From Bifidobacterium angulatum DSM 20098 = JCM 7096 (GTDB taxonomy: Bacteria; Actinomycetota; Actinomycetes; Actinomycetales; Bifidobacteriaceae), in the NCBI RefSeq assembly GCF_001025155.1, contig NZ_AP012322.1, forward strand, positions 434,001 to 498,000: 64,000 bases of DNA, in the 5' to 3' direction. Of this stretch, positions 25,184 through 40,493 are shown one piece after another (the stretch's first letter is position 1; every line of letters begins with the position of its first letter). The position numbers and the translations under genes are program-made. Below the pieces are notes generated by a model. That model was not told where the DNA came from, did not search any database, and worked only from the letters and a program-made list of their open reading frames with translations.

Positions 25184-26257
25184 ATGAAGAAGTCGATGCT
25201 TTCCATCAAACAGTCCTATCTTGTCTGCGCCGTCGGCATCGTCGTGCTGTTCGGCATCCTTATGGGCGTGTGCGAGACCGGCGCGGTATCGCTGTATGTC
25301 AAGGGTGTCATCATGACCTGCTGCATCGCGGTGATCATGACCACTTCGCTGAACCTTACCATCGGCGTGCTTGGCCAGCTGACGCTTGGCTGCTGCGGCT
25401 TCGAAGCCATCGGTGCGTATTCCGCCGCCCTGGTCAGCAAGCTGCTCGTCGCCAACGGCGTCGTCATGAACGACACCGTGCGATTCCTGCTTGTCACCGT
25501 TGTCGGCGGCCTGGTCGCCTGCGTGTTCGGCGTGCTTATCGGCATTCCGGCATTGCGTCTGCACGGCGACTATCTGGCCATCATCACGCTTGGCTTTGGT
25601 GAGATCATCCGCGTCATTATCCAGAATCTCAAAGTCGCCGGCGGCGAGGGCCTTGATAAGGGTCAGCAGGGTCAGGCGCTGATCGGCATCGACCGTCTGG
25701 CCAACCTGTACGTGGTGTTCTGGATCACCGTTGTCACCGTGGTGCTGCTGTTCATGTTCGCGCGCTCCCGGTATGGTCGTGCCGTCAAGGCCATACGAGA
25801 CGACGAGATCGCGGCCAGCGCATCCGGCATCAACGTCACGTATATGAAAGTGCTGGTCTTTGCGATCTCCGCGTTCTTCGCCGGTATCGCCGGCGGTATT
25901 TTCGCCCAGTACATCGGTGCGCTCACCCCGAGCATGGCAGGCTGGCTGCAGTCCATCAACTACGTGATTATGGTGGTGTTCGGCGGCATGGGATCGCTGA
26001 CCGGTTCCATCGTTTCCGCCATCGGCCTGACCATTTTGCCGGAACTGCTGCGTGCATTCTCCGACTATCGCATGCTGGTGTATTCGGTGGTGCTCGTGCT
26101 CATCATGATCTTCCGCCCGCAGGGCATCTTCGGCAACTGGGAGTTCTCGCTGCCTAAGGCGATCAACCGCATCTTCTACCCGAAGGGGAAGAGTAGCGGC
26201 ACTGGCCAGGCAGGCAAGGGCGAAACAGCCGATTCCAAGGAGGCCAAGCATGAGTGA
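25184..26257 (+). CDS. livM: Branched-chain amino-acid ABC transporter permease LivM
   Basis: A 357-residue integral membrane subunit. LNLTIGVLGQLTLGCCGFEA near 52-72 and GDYLAIITLGFGEIIRVI near 126-143 are family hallmarks. The C-terminal tail is Lys/Gly/Glu-rich and cytoplasmic. Its last eight bases overlap the start of livG, so the permease and ATPase are translationally coupled. Confidence 0.93.
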   Translation: MKKSMLSIKQSYLVCAVGIVVLFGILMGVCETGAVSLYVKGVIMTCCIAVIMTTSLNLTIGVLGQLTLGCCGFEAIGAYSAALVSKLLVANGVVMNDTVRFLLVTVVGGLVACVFGVLIGIPALRLHGDYLAIITLGFGEIIRVIIQNLKVAGGEGLDKGQQGQALIGIDRLANLYVVFWITVVTVVLLFMFARSRYGRAVKAIRDDEIAASASGINVTYMKVLVFAISAFFAGIAGGIFAQYIGALTPSMAGWLQSINYVIMVVFGGMGSLTGSIVSAIGLTILPELLRAFSDYRMLVYSVVLVLIMIFRPQGIFGNWEFSLPKAINRIFYPKGKSSGTGQAGKGETADSKEAKHE

Positions 26258-27044
26258 ACCGATTCTGAGAGCGGAGCATCTCGGCATCACCTTCGGAGGT
26301 CTTAAAGCGGTCTCCGACTTCAACATGACCATCGATAAGGGCGAACTGGTAGGTTTGATCGGGCCGAACGGTGCCGGTAAGACCACGGTGTTCAATCTGC
26401 TCACCGGTGTCTATCAGCCGACCGAGGGCGAGTTCTTCCTGGACGGCAAGCGCATGAACGGCAAGAAGACCTATCAGGTCGTGCGTGCCGGTATCGCGCG
26501 AACCTTCCAGAACATCCGCCTGTTCAAGCAGATGACCGTCGAAGAGAACGTGCTGGTCGCATTCAACGAGTCGTTCACCTACAAGATGGGCGGTGCGATC
26601 TTCCGCACCCCGCGTTTCTGGAAGCAGGAGAACGATATGCATGCCAAGGCCATCGATCTGCTGCGCATCTTCAACCTTGAGGGCTTGGCCAACACCGAGG
26701 CCGCGAATCTGCCGTATGGCGCCCAGCGCAAGTTGGAGATCGCGCGCGCTTTGGCCACCGGTATGAAACTGCTGCTGCTCGACGAGCCTGCCGCAGGCAT
26801 GAATCCTACGGAGACCGAGGATCTGCTCAACTGCATCAACACGATCCGCGATCGCTTTGGCATCGCCATCCTGCTGATCGAGCATGATATGAGCCTGGTC
26901 ATGAACGTCTGCCAGCGTATCCAGGTGCTTGATTACGGGCGTACCATCGCTTCGGGTCTGCCGGAGGAGGTCGCCAACAATCCGCAGGTGGTTTCCGCAT
27001 ACCTCGGCGCCGATGACGATACCGAATCCGAGGAGGGGAACTGA
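26250..27044 (+). CDS. livG: Branched-chain amino-acid ABC transporter ATP-binding protein LivG
   Basis: A 264-residue ATPase. Walker A GPNGAGKTTVFN is at about 39-50, the signature region LPYGAQRKLEIARAL near 152-166 (LPYGAQ replaces LSGGQ, usual for LivG) and Walker B LLLLDEPAAGMNP near 171-183. The LivG-type C-terminal extension ending EEVANNPQVVSAYLG is present. The stop overlaps the livF start by one base. Confidence 0.95.
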   Translation: MSEPILRAEHLGITFGGLKAVSDFNMTIDKGELVGLIGPNGAGKTTVFNLLTGVYQPTEGEFFLDGKRMNGKKTYQVVRAGIARTFQNIRLFKQMTVEENVLVAFNESFTYKMGGAIFRTPRFWKQENDMHAKAIDLLRIFNLEGLANTEAANLPYGAQRKLEIARALATGMKLLLLDEPAAGMNPTETEDLLNCINTIRDRFGIAILLIEHDMSLVMNVCQRIQVLDYGRTIASGLPEEVANNPQVVSAYLGADDDTESEEGN

Positions 27045-27748
27045 TGCTCGACATCAAGAATCTCAGTGTGTCCTATGGCGCGATCGATGCCGTCAAGAAC
27101 ATCAGCATGCATGTGGACGACGGCGAGATCGTTTCGCTGATCGGTGCGAACGGCGCCGGCAAAACCACTACGTTGCATACCATCACCGGTCTGGTGCCGG
27201 CGAAATCCGGTTCGGTGATGTTCAACGGCCATGATCTGCTCAAGGAGCGCAACCACAATATCGTGACGTACGGCATGGCGCATATTCCTGAAGGTCGTCA
27301 TGTGTTCACGCGCATGAGCGTCCAGGAGAATCTGGAGATGGGCGCGTTCAGCATCAAGAACGATTCGACGATGGCCGCCGACCTTGACATGGTGTTCGAT
27401 CTGTTTCCGCGTCTGAAGGAGCGTCGACGCCAGCTTGCCGGCACGCTGTCCGGCGGTGAACAGCAGATGGTCGCCATGGGCAGGGCTCTGATGAGCCATC
27501 CGAACACCATTCTGATGGATGAGCCTTCGATGGGCTTGTCGCCGAAGCTGGTGAAGGAGATCTTCGCCATCATCAGGAAGCTGCATGCCGAGGGCATCAC
27601 CGTGCTGCTGGTCGAGCAGAACGCGAAGATGGCGTTGTCCATCGCCGATCGCGCCTATGTGCTGGAGACCGGTTCCATCACCATGGAGGGCGATGCCAAG
27701 GATCTGCTGCACGACGAGAAGGTGCGCAAGGCGTACTTGGGCGCGTAG
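27044..27748 (+). CDS. livF: Branched-chain amino-acid ABC transporter ATP-binding protein LivF
   Basis: A 234-residue second ATPase. Walker A GANGAGKTTTLH is at about 34-45, signature LSGGEQQMVAMGRAL near 135-149 and Walker B TILMDEPSMGLSP near 153-165. It ends with the typical DEKVRKAYLGA. The start overlaps the livG stop (TGATG). A strong bidirectional hairpin ends the operon. Confidence 0.95.
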   Translation: MLDIKNLSVSYGAIDAVKNISMHVDDGEIVSLIGANGAGKTTTLHTITGLVPAKSGSVMFNGHDLLKERNHNIVTYGMAHIPEGRHVFTRMSVQENLEMGAFSIKNDSTMAADLDMVFDLFPRLKERRRQLAGTLSGGEQQMVAMGRALMSHPNTILMDEPSMGLSPKLVKEIFAIIRKLHAEGITVLLVEQNAKMALSIADRAYVLETGSITMEGDAKDLLHDEKVRKAYLGA

Positions 27749-27766
27749 CGTTTCCTGTCGATATGT

Positions 27767-27813
27767 CGCAACGCCTCCGATTCGACCTGCCTGGTCGTGT
27801 CGGAGGCGTTGCG
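27767..27813. terminator. Bidirectional terminator between livF and the acetyltransferase gene
   Basis: CGCAACGCCTCCGA (27767-27780) pairs with TCGGAGGCGTTGCG (27800-27813); an inner CGACC/GGTCG stem extends it. It serves the convergent genes on both sides. Confidence 0.8.
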
Positions 27814-27834
27814 TTATGTCTGCGGGCCGTTCCG

Positions 27835-28491
27835 CTATTGCGCGTAGTCCTGCAATGCCGCTGCGTCGGCGTCGGTGATCTGGCGGATCACGTGCGCCGG
27901 ATTGCCCACCGCCACGGAGTTCGCCGGAATGTCCTTGGTCACCACGGCTCCGGCGCCGATCACGCAACCGTCTCCGATGGTCACGCCGCCCAGTACGGTC
28001 ACATTGCCGCCGAACCAGCAGTTCGAGCCGATGGTGATTGGACGGCCGTATTCGTAGTCGTAGTAGGAGCCGTCTTCCGCCTGCCGAACGTTGCGATCCT
28101 GCCAGCGGATCGGGTGCATGGGCGGCAGGAGCGCAACGTTCGGCCCGAACAGCACGTCATCGCCGATGCTCACCGGCGCGCAGTCCAGACAGGTGAAGTT
28201 GAAGTTCATGAATACGCGATCGCCGATGGTGGTATGGCAGCCGTAGTCGAAGAAGACCGGTCCCATGATGTCGAGATGCTCGCCGTGATGGGGGATGAGC
28301 TCGTCGAGGATCGCCTGTCGTTCGGCGCTGGCTCCACGCGGCAGAGTGTTGTATCGGGTGCATAGGTCGGCGGAATGCTCCAGTAGCGCGTTAAGTTCCG
28401 GGTCTCCGGAACGGTAGAGTTTGCCGTCCAGCATTTCGTCGTGTTCGCTACGGCGTGGTGTGCGTAGTTCGACCGGTGGCAGTGATGTCAT
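27835..28491 (-). CDS. Sugar O-acetyltransferase (maltose/galactoside type)
   Basis: A 218-residue acetyl-CoA-dependent hexapeptide-repeat enzyme. The N-terminal Maa cap EHDEMLDGKLYRSGDPELNA is at about 14-33. Left-handed beta-helix turns (TTIGDRVFMNFNFT, VSIGDDVLFGPN, ITIGSNCWFGGN) follow. The catalytic His is in PPMHPIRWQDR near 123-133. I chose the ATG at 28491, after GGAGTCC; an upstream ATG at 28539 has no better site. The gene stands alone between two convergent or divergent units. Acceptor sugar is unknown. A decayed relative is at 12348-12757. Confidence 0.88.
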   Translation of the reverse strand: MTSLPPVELRTPRRSEHDEMLDGKLYRSGDPELNALLEHSADLCTRYNTLPRGASAERQAILDELIPHHGEHLDIMGPVFFDYGCHTTIGDRVFMNFNFTCLDCAPVSIGDDVLFGPNVALLPPMHPIRWQDRNVRQAEDGSYYDYEYGRPITIGSNCWFGGNVTVLGGVTIGDGCVIGAGAVVTKDIPANSVAVGNPAHVIRQITDADAAALQDYAQ

Positions 28492-28729
28492 GGTGGACTC
28501 CTTCGTCGGGATTGGGGCCTGCGGTGGTTCGTAGAGCACACTGCAGGGCTGTTTGCGTTCACAGTATCGCGTTCACAGTATAAGGAGCGTTTTGCCCATA
28601 CGGTGTCGATCGGGGTTGCGTTATGGGGCTGGCACCTGGTTTTCGCTGCGCACGCCTATGGCATGGTTTGCATCTATCGTTGCCTAGTGGTGCAATGGAA
28701 AGGTTGTACCAATGATTAAGGGAGGTGTC

Positions 28730-29389
28730 ATGAGCGAGGTCCGCGCCATTACCGACGAGTCCCTGGCCCAGGCCGCAGCGATCGTTCGCGGCGGCGGTGT
28801 GATTGTCATTCCGACTGATACGGTGTACGGCATTGCCTGCGATCCGCGCAATGCCGAAGCCATCCAACGGATATACCAGGCCAAGCACCGTCCACAGTTC
28901 AAGGCGTTGCAGGTGCTGCTCGCCTCCATCGACGATATCGATTCCCTTGGTCTCGATCTTCCCGCACCGCTCAATCGCTTGGCCGCCGCGTTCATGCCGG
29001 GCGCGTTCTCTCCGATTGCGCTCGCCCGTCCGGATTGCACGTTGGCGACGGTGCGCAAGACTCCGACCGGAACCATGACCCAGGGGGTGCGTATCCCCAA
29101 TTCAACGGCCAGCCTGCGTATCCTCCGCGCCACAGGCCCGCTGGCCGCATCCAGTGCGAACCGTTCCGGTGGCGAAAGCGCGCAGACCGTGCAGGAGGCC
29201 GTGCAGGCTCTGGGCGATAGCGTCGATCTGTATCTTGACGGTGGTGCGACCCCGGGCCATGTCTCCAGTACCGTGGTCGAGGCCGATCCGCATTCGCGCG
29301 ACGGCATCGCCATTCTGCGCGAGGGCATCATCGGCCAGAACGCCATTCATCAGGCATTGCACATCAACGGCGGGGGATTGGGCATATGA
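28730..29389 (+). CDS. Threonylcarbamoyl-AMP synthase (Sua5/YrdC/YciO family)
   Basis: A 219-residue YrdC-domain protein, forming threonylcarbamoyl-AMP for t6A37 of ANN-decoding tRNAs. VIVIPTDTVYGIACDPRNAE at about 25-44 is the conserved entry motif, followed by KHRP near 54-57. SSANRSGGESAQTV near 142-155 is the C-terminal signature. ATG 28730 follows AGGGAGGT; ATG 28712 is an unlikely alternative. It overlaps the downstream wecA-like gene by four bases, a common actinobacterial arrangement. Confidence 0.9.
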   Translation: MSEVRAITDESLAQAAAIVRGGGVIVIPTDTVYGIACDPRNAEAIQRIYQAKHRPQFKALQVLLASIDDIDSLGLDLPAPLNRLAAAFMPGAFSPIALARPDCTLATVRKTPTGTMTQGVRIPNSTASLRILRATGPLAASSANRSGGESAQTVQEAVQALGDSVDLYLDGGATPGHVSSTVVEADPHSRDGIAILREGIIGQNAIHQALHINGGGLGI

Positions 29390-30513
29390 GGATCTACCTG
29401 TTCATTGCGGCGATCGCCGGTGGCGCCACCTATCTGCTGACGCCTTTGATCCGCCATCTGGCCATCCGGATCGGCGCCGTGGGCGAGGTGCGCTCGCGCG
29501 ACGTGCATACCATTCCCACGCCGCGTATGGGTGGTTTGGCCATGATGCTGGGGTTCGTCATCGCCATGCTGTTTGCAAGCAGGATCCCCTTCATTCAAGG
29601 CCTGTTCCACGAGAATCATCAGGCGTGGGTGGTGATGATCGGCGCGGTGCTGATCTGTCTTCTGGGTATGGCCGACGATCTGTGGGATCTCGATTGGATG
29701 CTGAAAATGGCGGGGCAGCTGCTTATTTCGGTGTTTGTGGCGTGGGGTGGTCTGCAGATCATCTCATTGCCGCTGGGGTCTTTGGTAACTGCGTCTCCCA
29801 GCCTGTCCATGGCTATTACGGCGTTTCTGATTGTCGCCTCGATCAATGCGGTCAATTTCGTGGATGGCCTTGATGGCCTTGCCTCGGGTATCGTCGCAAT
29901 TGGCGGCATCGCGTTTGCCATCTATTCGTACGTGCTGGCGCGTACCTCTCCCTCATATGCTTCCATGGCCACGCTGATCGATGTTGCGATGGTGGGCATC
30001 TGCACGGGGTTCATCATGCATAACTGGCATCCGGCAAAATTGTTCATGGGCGATTCCGGTTCCATGCTGCTGGGCTATCTCATCACCTGCGCCTCCATCG
30101 TGATGACCGGCCATATCGATCCGGCGTCCGTACATACCAGCGTCTATCTGCCGGTGTTCATGCCGATTCTGCTGCCGGTGCTGGTGCTGTTCCTGCCGGT
30201 GCTCGACATGTGTCTTGCCATTGTTCGGCGTTTGAGCAAGGGGCAGTCTCCGATGCACCCCGACCGTATGCATCTGCATCATCGCATGCTGCGCATCGGT
30301 CATTCCGTTCAGGGTGCGGTGCTGATTCTTTGGGCGTGGGCTGCGCTGATTTCCTTCGGATCGTTGATGATTCTGTTCGTTCCCGCATGGTTGGTGCTGG
30401 TCGGCATGGTCGTCGCCGCCGCAATTCTTACGGTTGTCACCATGTATCCGTATTTGAAGCATCGTCTTGTCGAACTGCGCGAGGAGGATTCGGTCAACGC
30501 CAATCGGCAGTAG
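29386..30513 (+). CDS. Undecaprenyl-phosphate GlcNAc-1-phosphate transferase (WecA/TagO family)
   Basis: A 375-residue polytopic membrane enzyme of the MraY/WecA superfamily, loading a sugar-1-phosphate on undecaprenyl phosphate for wall polysaccharides. About eleven hydrophobic helices are seen. The catalytic motifs are MADDLWDLDWMLK at about 93-105 (Asp-Asp), NFVDGLDGLASG near 155-166 and LFMGDSGSMLLGY near 219-231. The HPDRMHLHHRML loop near 288-299 distinguishes WecA/TagO types from MraY. ATG overlaps the preceding stop (ATGA). The donor sugar is inferred from family. Confidence 0.9.
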   Translation: MRIYLFIAAIAGGATYLLTPLIRHLAIRIGAVGEVRSRDVHTIPTPRMGGLAMMLGFVIAMLFASRIPFIQGLFHENHQAWVVMIGAVLICLLGMADDLWDLDWMLKMAGQLLISVFVAWGGLQIISLPLGSLVTASPSLSMAITAFLIVASINAVNFVDGLDGLASGIVAIGGIAFAIYSYVLARTSPSYASMATLIDVAMVGICTGFIMHNWHPAKLFMGDSGSMLLGYLITCASIVMTGHIDPASVHTSVYLPVFMPILLPVLVLFLPVLDMCLAIVRRLSKGQSPMHPDRMHLHHRMLRIGHSVQGAVLILWAWAALISFGSLMILFVPAWLVLVGMVVAAAILTVVTMYPYLKHRLVELREEDSVNANRQ

Positions 30514-30548
30514 TCGTGTCCGCATCCTGTCATGTCGTATGCCAATAA

Positions 30549-32129
<1,581 letters not shown>

Positions 32130-32166
32130 TCGCAGTTCGCGTCGTAAGGCGTAGGTTGTACATAGG

Positions 32167-32197
32167 CGAGGGCCGTTCCATTGTGGAGCGGCCCTCG
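32167..32197 (+). terminator. guaB terminator
   Basis: CGAGGGCCGTTCC (32167-32179) pairs with GGAGCGGCCCTCG (32185-32197), with one mismatch and a five-base loop, followed by TTG. It separates guaB from the rRNA leader. Confidence 0.7.
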
Positions 32198-32214
32198 TTG
32201 CATATCCATCCCTA

Positions 32215-32692
32215 GGCTGTCGTTTTGGTGGGTGTGCTTGTGTGACGCGCCGTTGTCTGGTTGTTCTGTGGTGTTTGGTGGGGGGTTCCGGTGTTCCCGT
32301 GGGTGTCGTGGGTGTGGTTCGGGCCGGTTTCGGGGTGTTTTCGACACGCCGGTGTTTGCGTGTGTTTCCAATGGTTTTGGGGGTGTTCGTGTGGGTCGGG
32401 GTTGCGTGTGGGCCGGGGTTGGTGTAAGTTTTTCTCTTGCTGCTCGGCACGGGGTGCTTCCCCTTGGGGCTGGTGCTTCCGGTCCGGTGCGGTGGTGGTT
32501 TGAGAACTCAAGAGCGTGTCTGTACTACTTTATGCAAGTCAATGATTGCCAGTCCGCCGTCCGCTTCCCGTTGGGGAGTGGCCGAGGGGCCTTGAAGGTC
32601 GGCGGGGTTTTCGTGCGATAGCGCCTTTCCTTATAAGGCGAAGTCGATTTTCTTTATTTTGGGAGTCACATGTTGATTCCCTTCGCGAAGTT
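32215..32692 (+). promoter_or_regulatory. rRNA operon upstream region, promoter and leader
   Basis: There is no gene here. Bases 32215-32425 are strikingly G/T-rich on this strand. A promoter candidate is TTGCGT (32402-32407) with TAAGTT (32425-32430), spacing 17. The leader carries CCCCTTGGGG (32460-32469) and GGTGGTTTGAGAACT (32494-32508). The TTTGAGAACT core is the conserved actinobacterial antitermination/processing element of rRNA leaders, and it recurs in the 16S-23S spacer. Confidence 0.65.
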
Positions 32693-37706
<5,014 letters not shown>

Positions 37707-37876
37707 CTCCATCATCCGGGTCCCGGGTGGTGGCCCGTATTGCGTCCTTCGGATGATTCCCCACGGCAGGGAGCGTCCGGAATGCGTCACAAGACTTTTT
37801 TCGCGTCCATTGTCCGGTTCCCGGACCGTCACGGTCCGATCCCCCCGGGGTCCTTCCGGGGAAGGTCGACAAGATT

Positions 37877-37991
37877 TGCGGCGGCCATGGCCAGGGTGAG
37901 ACGCCCGGTCCCATTCCGAACCCGGAAGCTAAGGCCCTGCACGGCGATGGTACTGCACCCGAGAGGGTGTGGGAGAGTAGCGCGCCGCCGC
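37877..37991 (+). rRNA. rrf: 5S ribosomal RNA
   Basis: About 115 bases. The terminal helix GCGGCGGC pairs with GCCGCCGC at the 3' end; CCCATTCCGAACCCGGAAGC is the conserved loop region near 37910. The 23S-5S spacer (37707-37876) contains several short GC hairpins and no gene. Confidence 0.94.
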
Positions 37992-38005
37992 TTTCACACG
38001 ATACG

Positions 38006-38055
38006 GTTCCCCCCGGTCGAGCCCCCACGGGCTCCCGGGGGGATCCTCGTTTTTC
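38006..38055 (+). terminator. rRNA operon terminator
   Basis: CCCCCCGG pairs with CCGGGGGG, with an inner GAGCCC/GGGCTC helix, followed by ATCCTCGTTTTT. It lies about 15 bases after the 5S gene. Confidence 0.85.
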
Positions 38056-38197
38056 CCACGCACGCGCGGGCGGGCCCGACGGCGGGGCGGACGGGCAGGG
38101 AAACAGGGAAGGCCGCAGGGCGTCGTCCATGTGCCGTTTCTGTCATGGATCGCCGCAGGGGGTACGCGGTGCATACATCAAGTGAGAGAATGACGGA

Positions 38198-38941
38198 ATG
38201 CATTTGAAGGCACATTACGATACGCGGGCACGTTCCGCTATTACAGTGACGATTCTGGTCTGCTGTATTGTTCCCCTGATAGGTTTTCTGCTTTGCAATT
38301 CACATACGTTCGTATCGTATGAGACTCATTTGCTGGTAAGACTGTCCAACCGTCCACAATGGCTTTATGATTGTTCCGCTATATTCGCACTCCTGTTCTC
38401 TACAGGGGGCTGCGTGCTGCTGCTGGCTATCATTGCCTGCATCGATTTTCGATTTGCGCATTCAATCAGAACCGTTCTAGGCGATGTGGCTGTTGCGGCA
38501 TCGCCAATCGTATATGTGACCGGCATCAAATGGTTGGTGGAACGGCCAAGGCCGGTTACCGCCTTGCATTCCAACCTGTTGCCGACCGATCCGAGTTTTC
38601 CCAGCGGCCACACCGCTGGGGCGGTTATTGTGGCGACGATGATCCTATTGACAGTGCGTAACGCTGCGCATTGCAGGATGCGGGGGATCGAAGAACTACG
38701 ACGGCATATGGGAGTAGTGCCGGAAGCCTGCAGAAATGGCGGCACTGCTGGAAGCATTGAAGCCGTTTATACCAGGCGAGCAATGGTAACGGGTACGATT
38801 CTGGTCGTTGCAGTTGGAATATCGCGTTTGCTGCTCGGTTTGCATTTTCCCACGGATGTGCTCACCTCGGCCATTGTCTGCCCGCTGATCTCGTATACGG
38901 TCTGGATAATACGCGAACAATTACGATCGGCAAAAGCATGA
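38198..38941 (+). CDS. PAP2-family membrane phosphatase
   Basis: A 247-residue polytopic membrane protein. The three phosphatase motifs are present in order: KWLVERPRP at about 110-118 (K-x6-R-P), PSFPSGHT near 131-138 (P-S-G-H) and SRLLLGLHFPTDVL near 209-222 (S-R-x5-H-x3-D). It probably dephosphorylates undecaprenyl pyrophosphate or a phosphatidic-acid-like lipid on the outer face. An extra 40-residue polar segment with GIEELRRHMG separates the second and third motifs and is longer than usual. Ribosome site is weak; start chosen by frame. Confidence 0.87.
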   Translation: MHLKAHYDTRARSAITVTILVCCIVPLIGFLLCNSHTFVSYETHLLVRLSNRPQWLYDCSAIFALLFSTGGCVLLLAIIACIDFRFAHSIRTVLGDVAVAASPIVYVTGIKWLVERPRPVTALHSNLLPTDPSFPSGHTAGAVIVATMILLTVRNAAHCRMRGIEELRRHMGVVPEACRNGGTAGSIEAVYTRRAMVTGTILVVAVGISRLLLGLHFPTDVLTSAIVCPLISYTVWIIREQLRSAKA

Positions 38942-39019
38942 CGGAACAACGACTGAGCAACAAGACATCATCTGTAGCTTAATGCGAATAATATGTGGTT
39001 AGCGATATCGAGATACGAC

Positions 39020-39067
39020 GAGTGAGGGGTTGATTGGTACGAAACAGTACCGACCAACCCCTCACTC
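39020..39067. terminator. Long hairpin between PAP2 gene and lacI remnant
   Basis: GAGTGAGGGGTTGATTGGTAC (split here as 39020-39040) pairs with 39047-39067 over 21 positions with one mismatch and one wobble; the loop is GAAACA. No U-tract follows, but it is a candidate terminator for the PAP2 gene about 80 bases upstream. Confidence 0.6.
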
Positions 39068-39099
39068 ATATGGGCGGACTTGGATTTTAGCGCACGCGT

Positions 39100-39671
39100 T
39101 TGATGCCAAGCACGGAGATTGCGGCGATGAGCGGTGTGGTACGGTTCCTGCGTTCCCAGGGGCATACGACGCTAGCCTACGTAAGCCAGCCGGTGAATGC
39201 CTCGCCATTCATCTGCTCGGAGTCCGTGCGAGAGCAGGGCTTTGTACGCGCCGCCGAGGAATGCGGTTACGGGGATGGCGATGTCATAGTGATTCCCTCG
39301 CTGTGTAATGCGGGTGAACAGGTGGAACAGGATATGTATTCGGGCATCGTCGCGCAGCTGTTGAGCGTAGTCAGAAAGCCGACCGGCATATGCGTCTCCT
39401 GCGACGCGGCAGCAGTGCCGTTGATCAAGGAGATGCGCCGTATGGGGTGGCGTGTGCCACAGGAGATGCGTCGGTTATCGGATTCGACGACGATATCAGC
39501 GCCGCCGTTGCCGGCCTGACCACCGTGCACCAGAACCCAGTGCAGATCGGTCGGGAGGCGGCACACAAGGCGCTTGCATTGATGAACGGGCAGACTCTGG
39601 ACGAGCCCGTTCACACCATGCCGACATCACTGGTGCTGCGCAGCACCACGGAACGGGTTGCGGTTCACTGA
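39100..39671 (+). pseudogene. LacI-family regulator, truncated and frameshifted
   Basis: Only the effector-binding domain survives. The first frame (39100 to about 39465) reads VVRFLRSQGHTTLAYVS and VREQGFVRAAEECGYG. It continues in a second frame (about 39450-39671) with SVIGFDDDISAAVAGLTTVH and MPTSLVLRSTTER, the normal C-terminus. The helix-turn-helix domain is absent upstream and the frame breaks near 39460, so no functional regulator is expected. Confidence 0.8.
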
Positions 39672-39802
39672 CTGCCGCCTTCCGCCTGAACGGCATCTTC
39701 GTGTGGGCCGGTTATGCAATCCGCTAATCTCCCTACCTCGCGGTATCTTCGTATGTTCGGCCTCACGGCCGCAACGCCACGACATAACAAGGAAACGAGG
39801 CA

Positions 39803-40456
39803 ATGATGGTAGATGCGCATGATGGCGAAACTTACACCGCGGAGGGTTCGCGCCTGATCTGGATCGACTGCGAGATGACCGGCTTGGATATCTTCGGCGG
39901 CGACGAGCTGGTCGAAGTCTCCGTGGTGCCGACCGACTTCGATCTGAACGTACTGGACGAAGGCGTCGATTACGTCATCAAGCCCAGCCAGAAGGCCGTT
40001 GACCATATGAACGATTTTGTGCGCAACATGCACACCCGTTCCGGCCTGATCAACGAATGGGAGAACGGTCTGTCGCTGGAGGAGGCACAGGCCAAGGTCG
40101 TCGACTACGTCAAGCGGTTCACTCCGGACGGCGTCAAGCCGCTGCTGGCCGGCAACTCCATCGGCTCCGACAAGAAGTTCCTCGACCATTACATGCCGGA
40201 ACTCATGGAACACCTGCACTACCGCGTCATCGACGTGAGCACGCTCAAGGAGCTCGCACGCCGCTGGTACCCCGCCGTATACCAGAACCGCCCGCCGAAG
40301 AACGGCGGCCACCGTGCGCTTGCGGATATCATCGAATCGCTCGACGAACTGCGCTACTACCGCAAGGCCTTCATGGCTCCAGCCCCCGGCCCCGATGACG
40401 TCGCCGCCAAGGCCATGGCCGACGATATCGCGGCCACGAGCATTCTGAACAAGTAA
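39803..40456 (+). CDS. orn: Oligoribonuclease
   Basis: A 217-residue DEDDh exoribonuclease that degrades two- to five-base RNA fragments to mononucleotides. The motifs are [11 protein letters not shown] at about 18-28 (Asp, Glu), [14 protein letters not shown] near 117-130 (Asp) and [10 protein letters not shown] near 171-180 (His, Asp). ATG 39803 (a second ATG follows directly) comes after AAGGAAACGAGG. It is followed 37 bases later by the helicase gene and probably shares its transcript. Actinobacteria generally keep orn. Confidence 0.95.
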   Translation: MMVDAHDGETYTAEGSRLIWIDCEMTGLDIFGGDELVEVSVVPTDFDLNVLDEGVDYVIKPSQKAVDHMNDFVRNMHTRSGLINEWENGLSLEEAQAKVVDYVKRFTPDGVKPLLAGNSIGSDKKFLDHYMPELMEHLHYRVIDVSTLKELARRWYPAVYQNRPPKNGGHRALADIIESLDELRYYRKAFMAPAPGPDDVAAKAMADDIAATSILNK

Positions 40457-40493
40457 GCGAAGGCGAAGCGAACCCCGCGAGGCGAGGAGAGAT

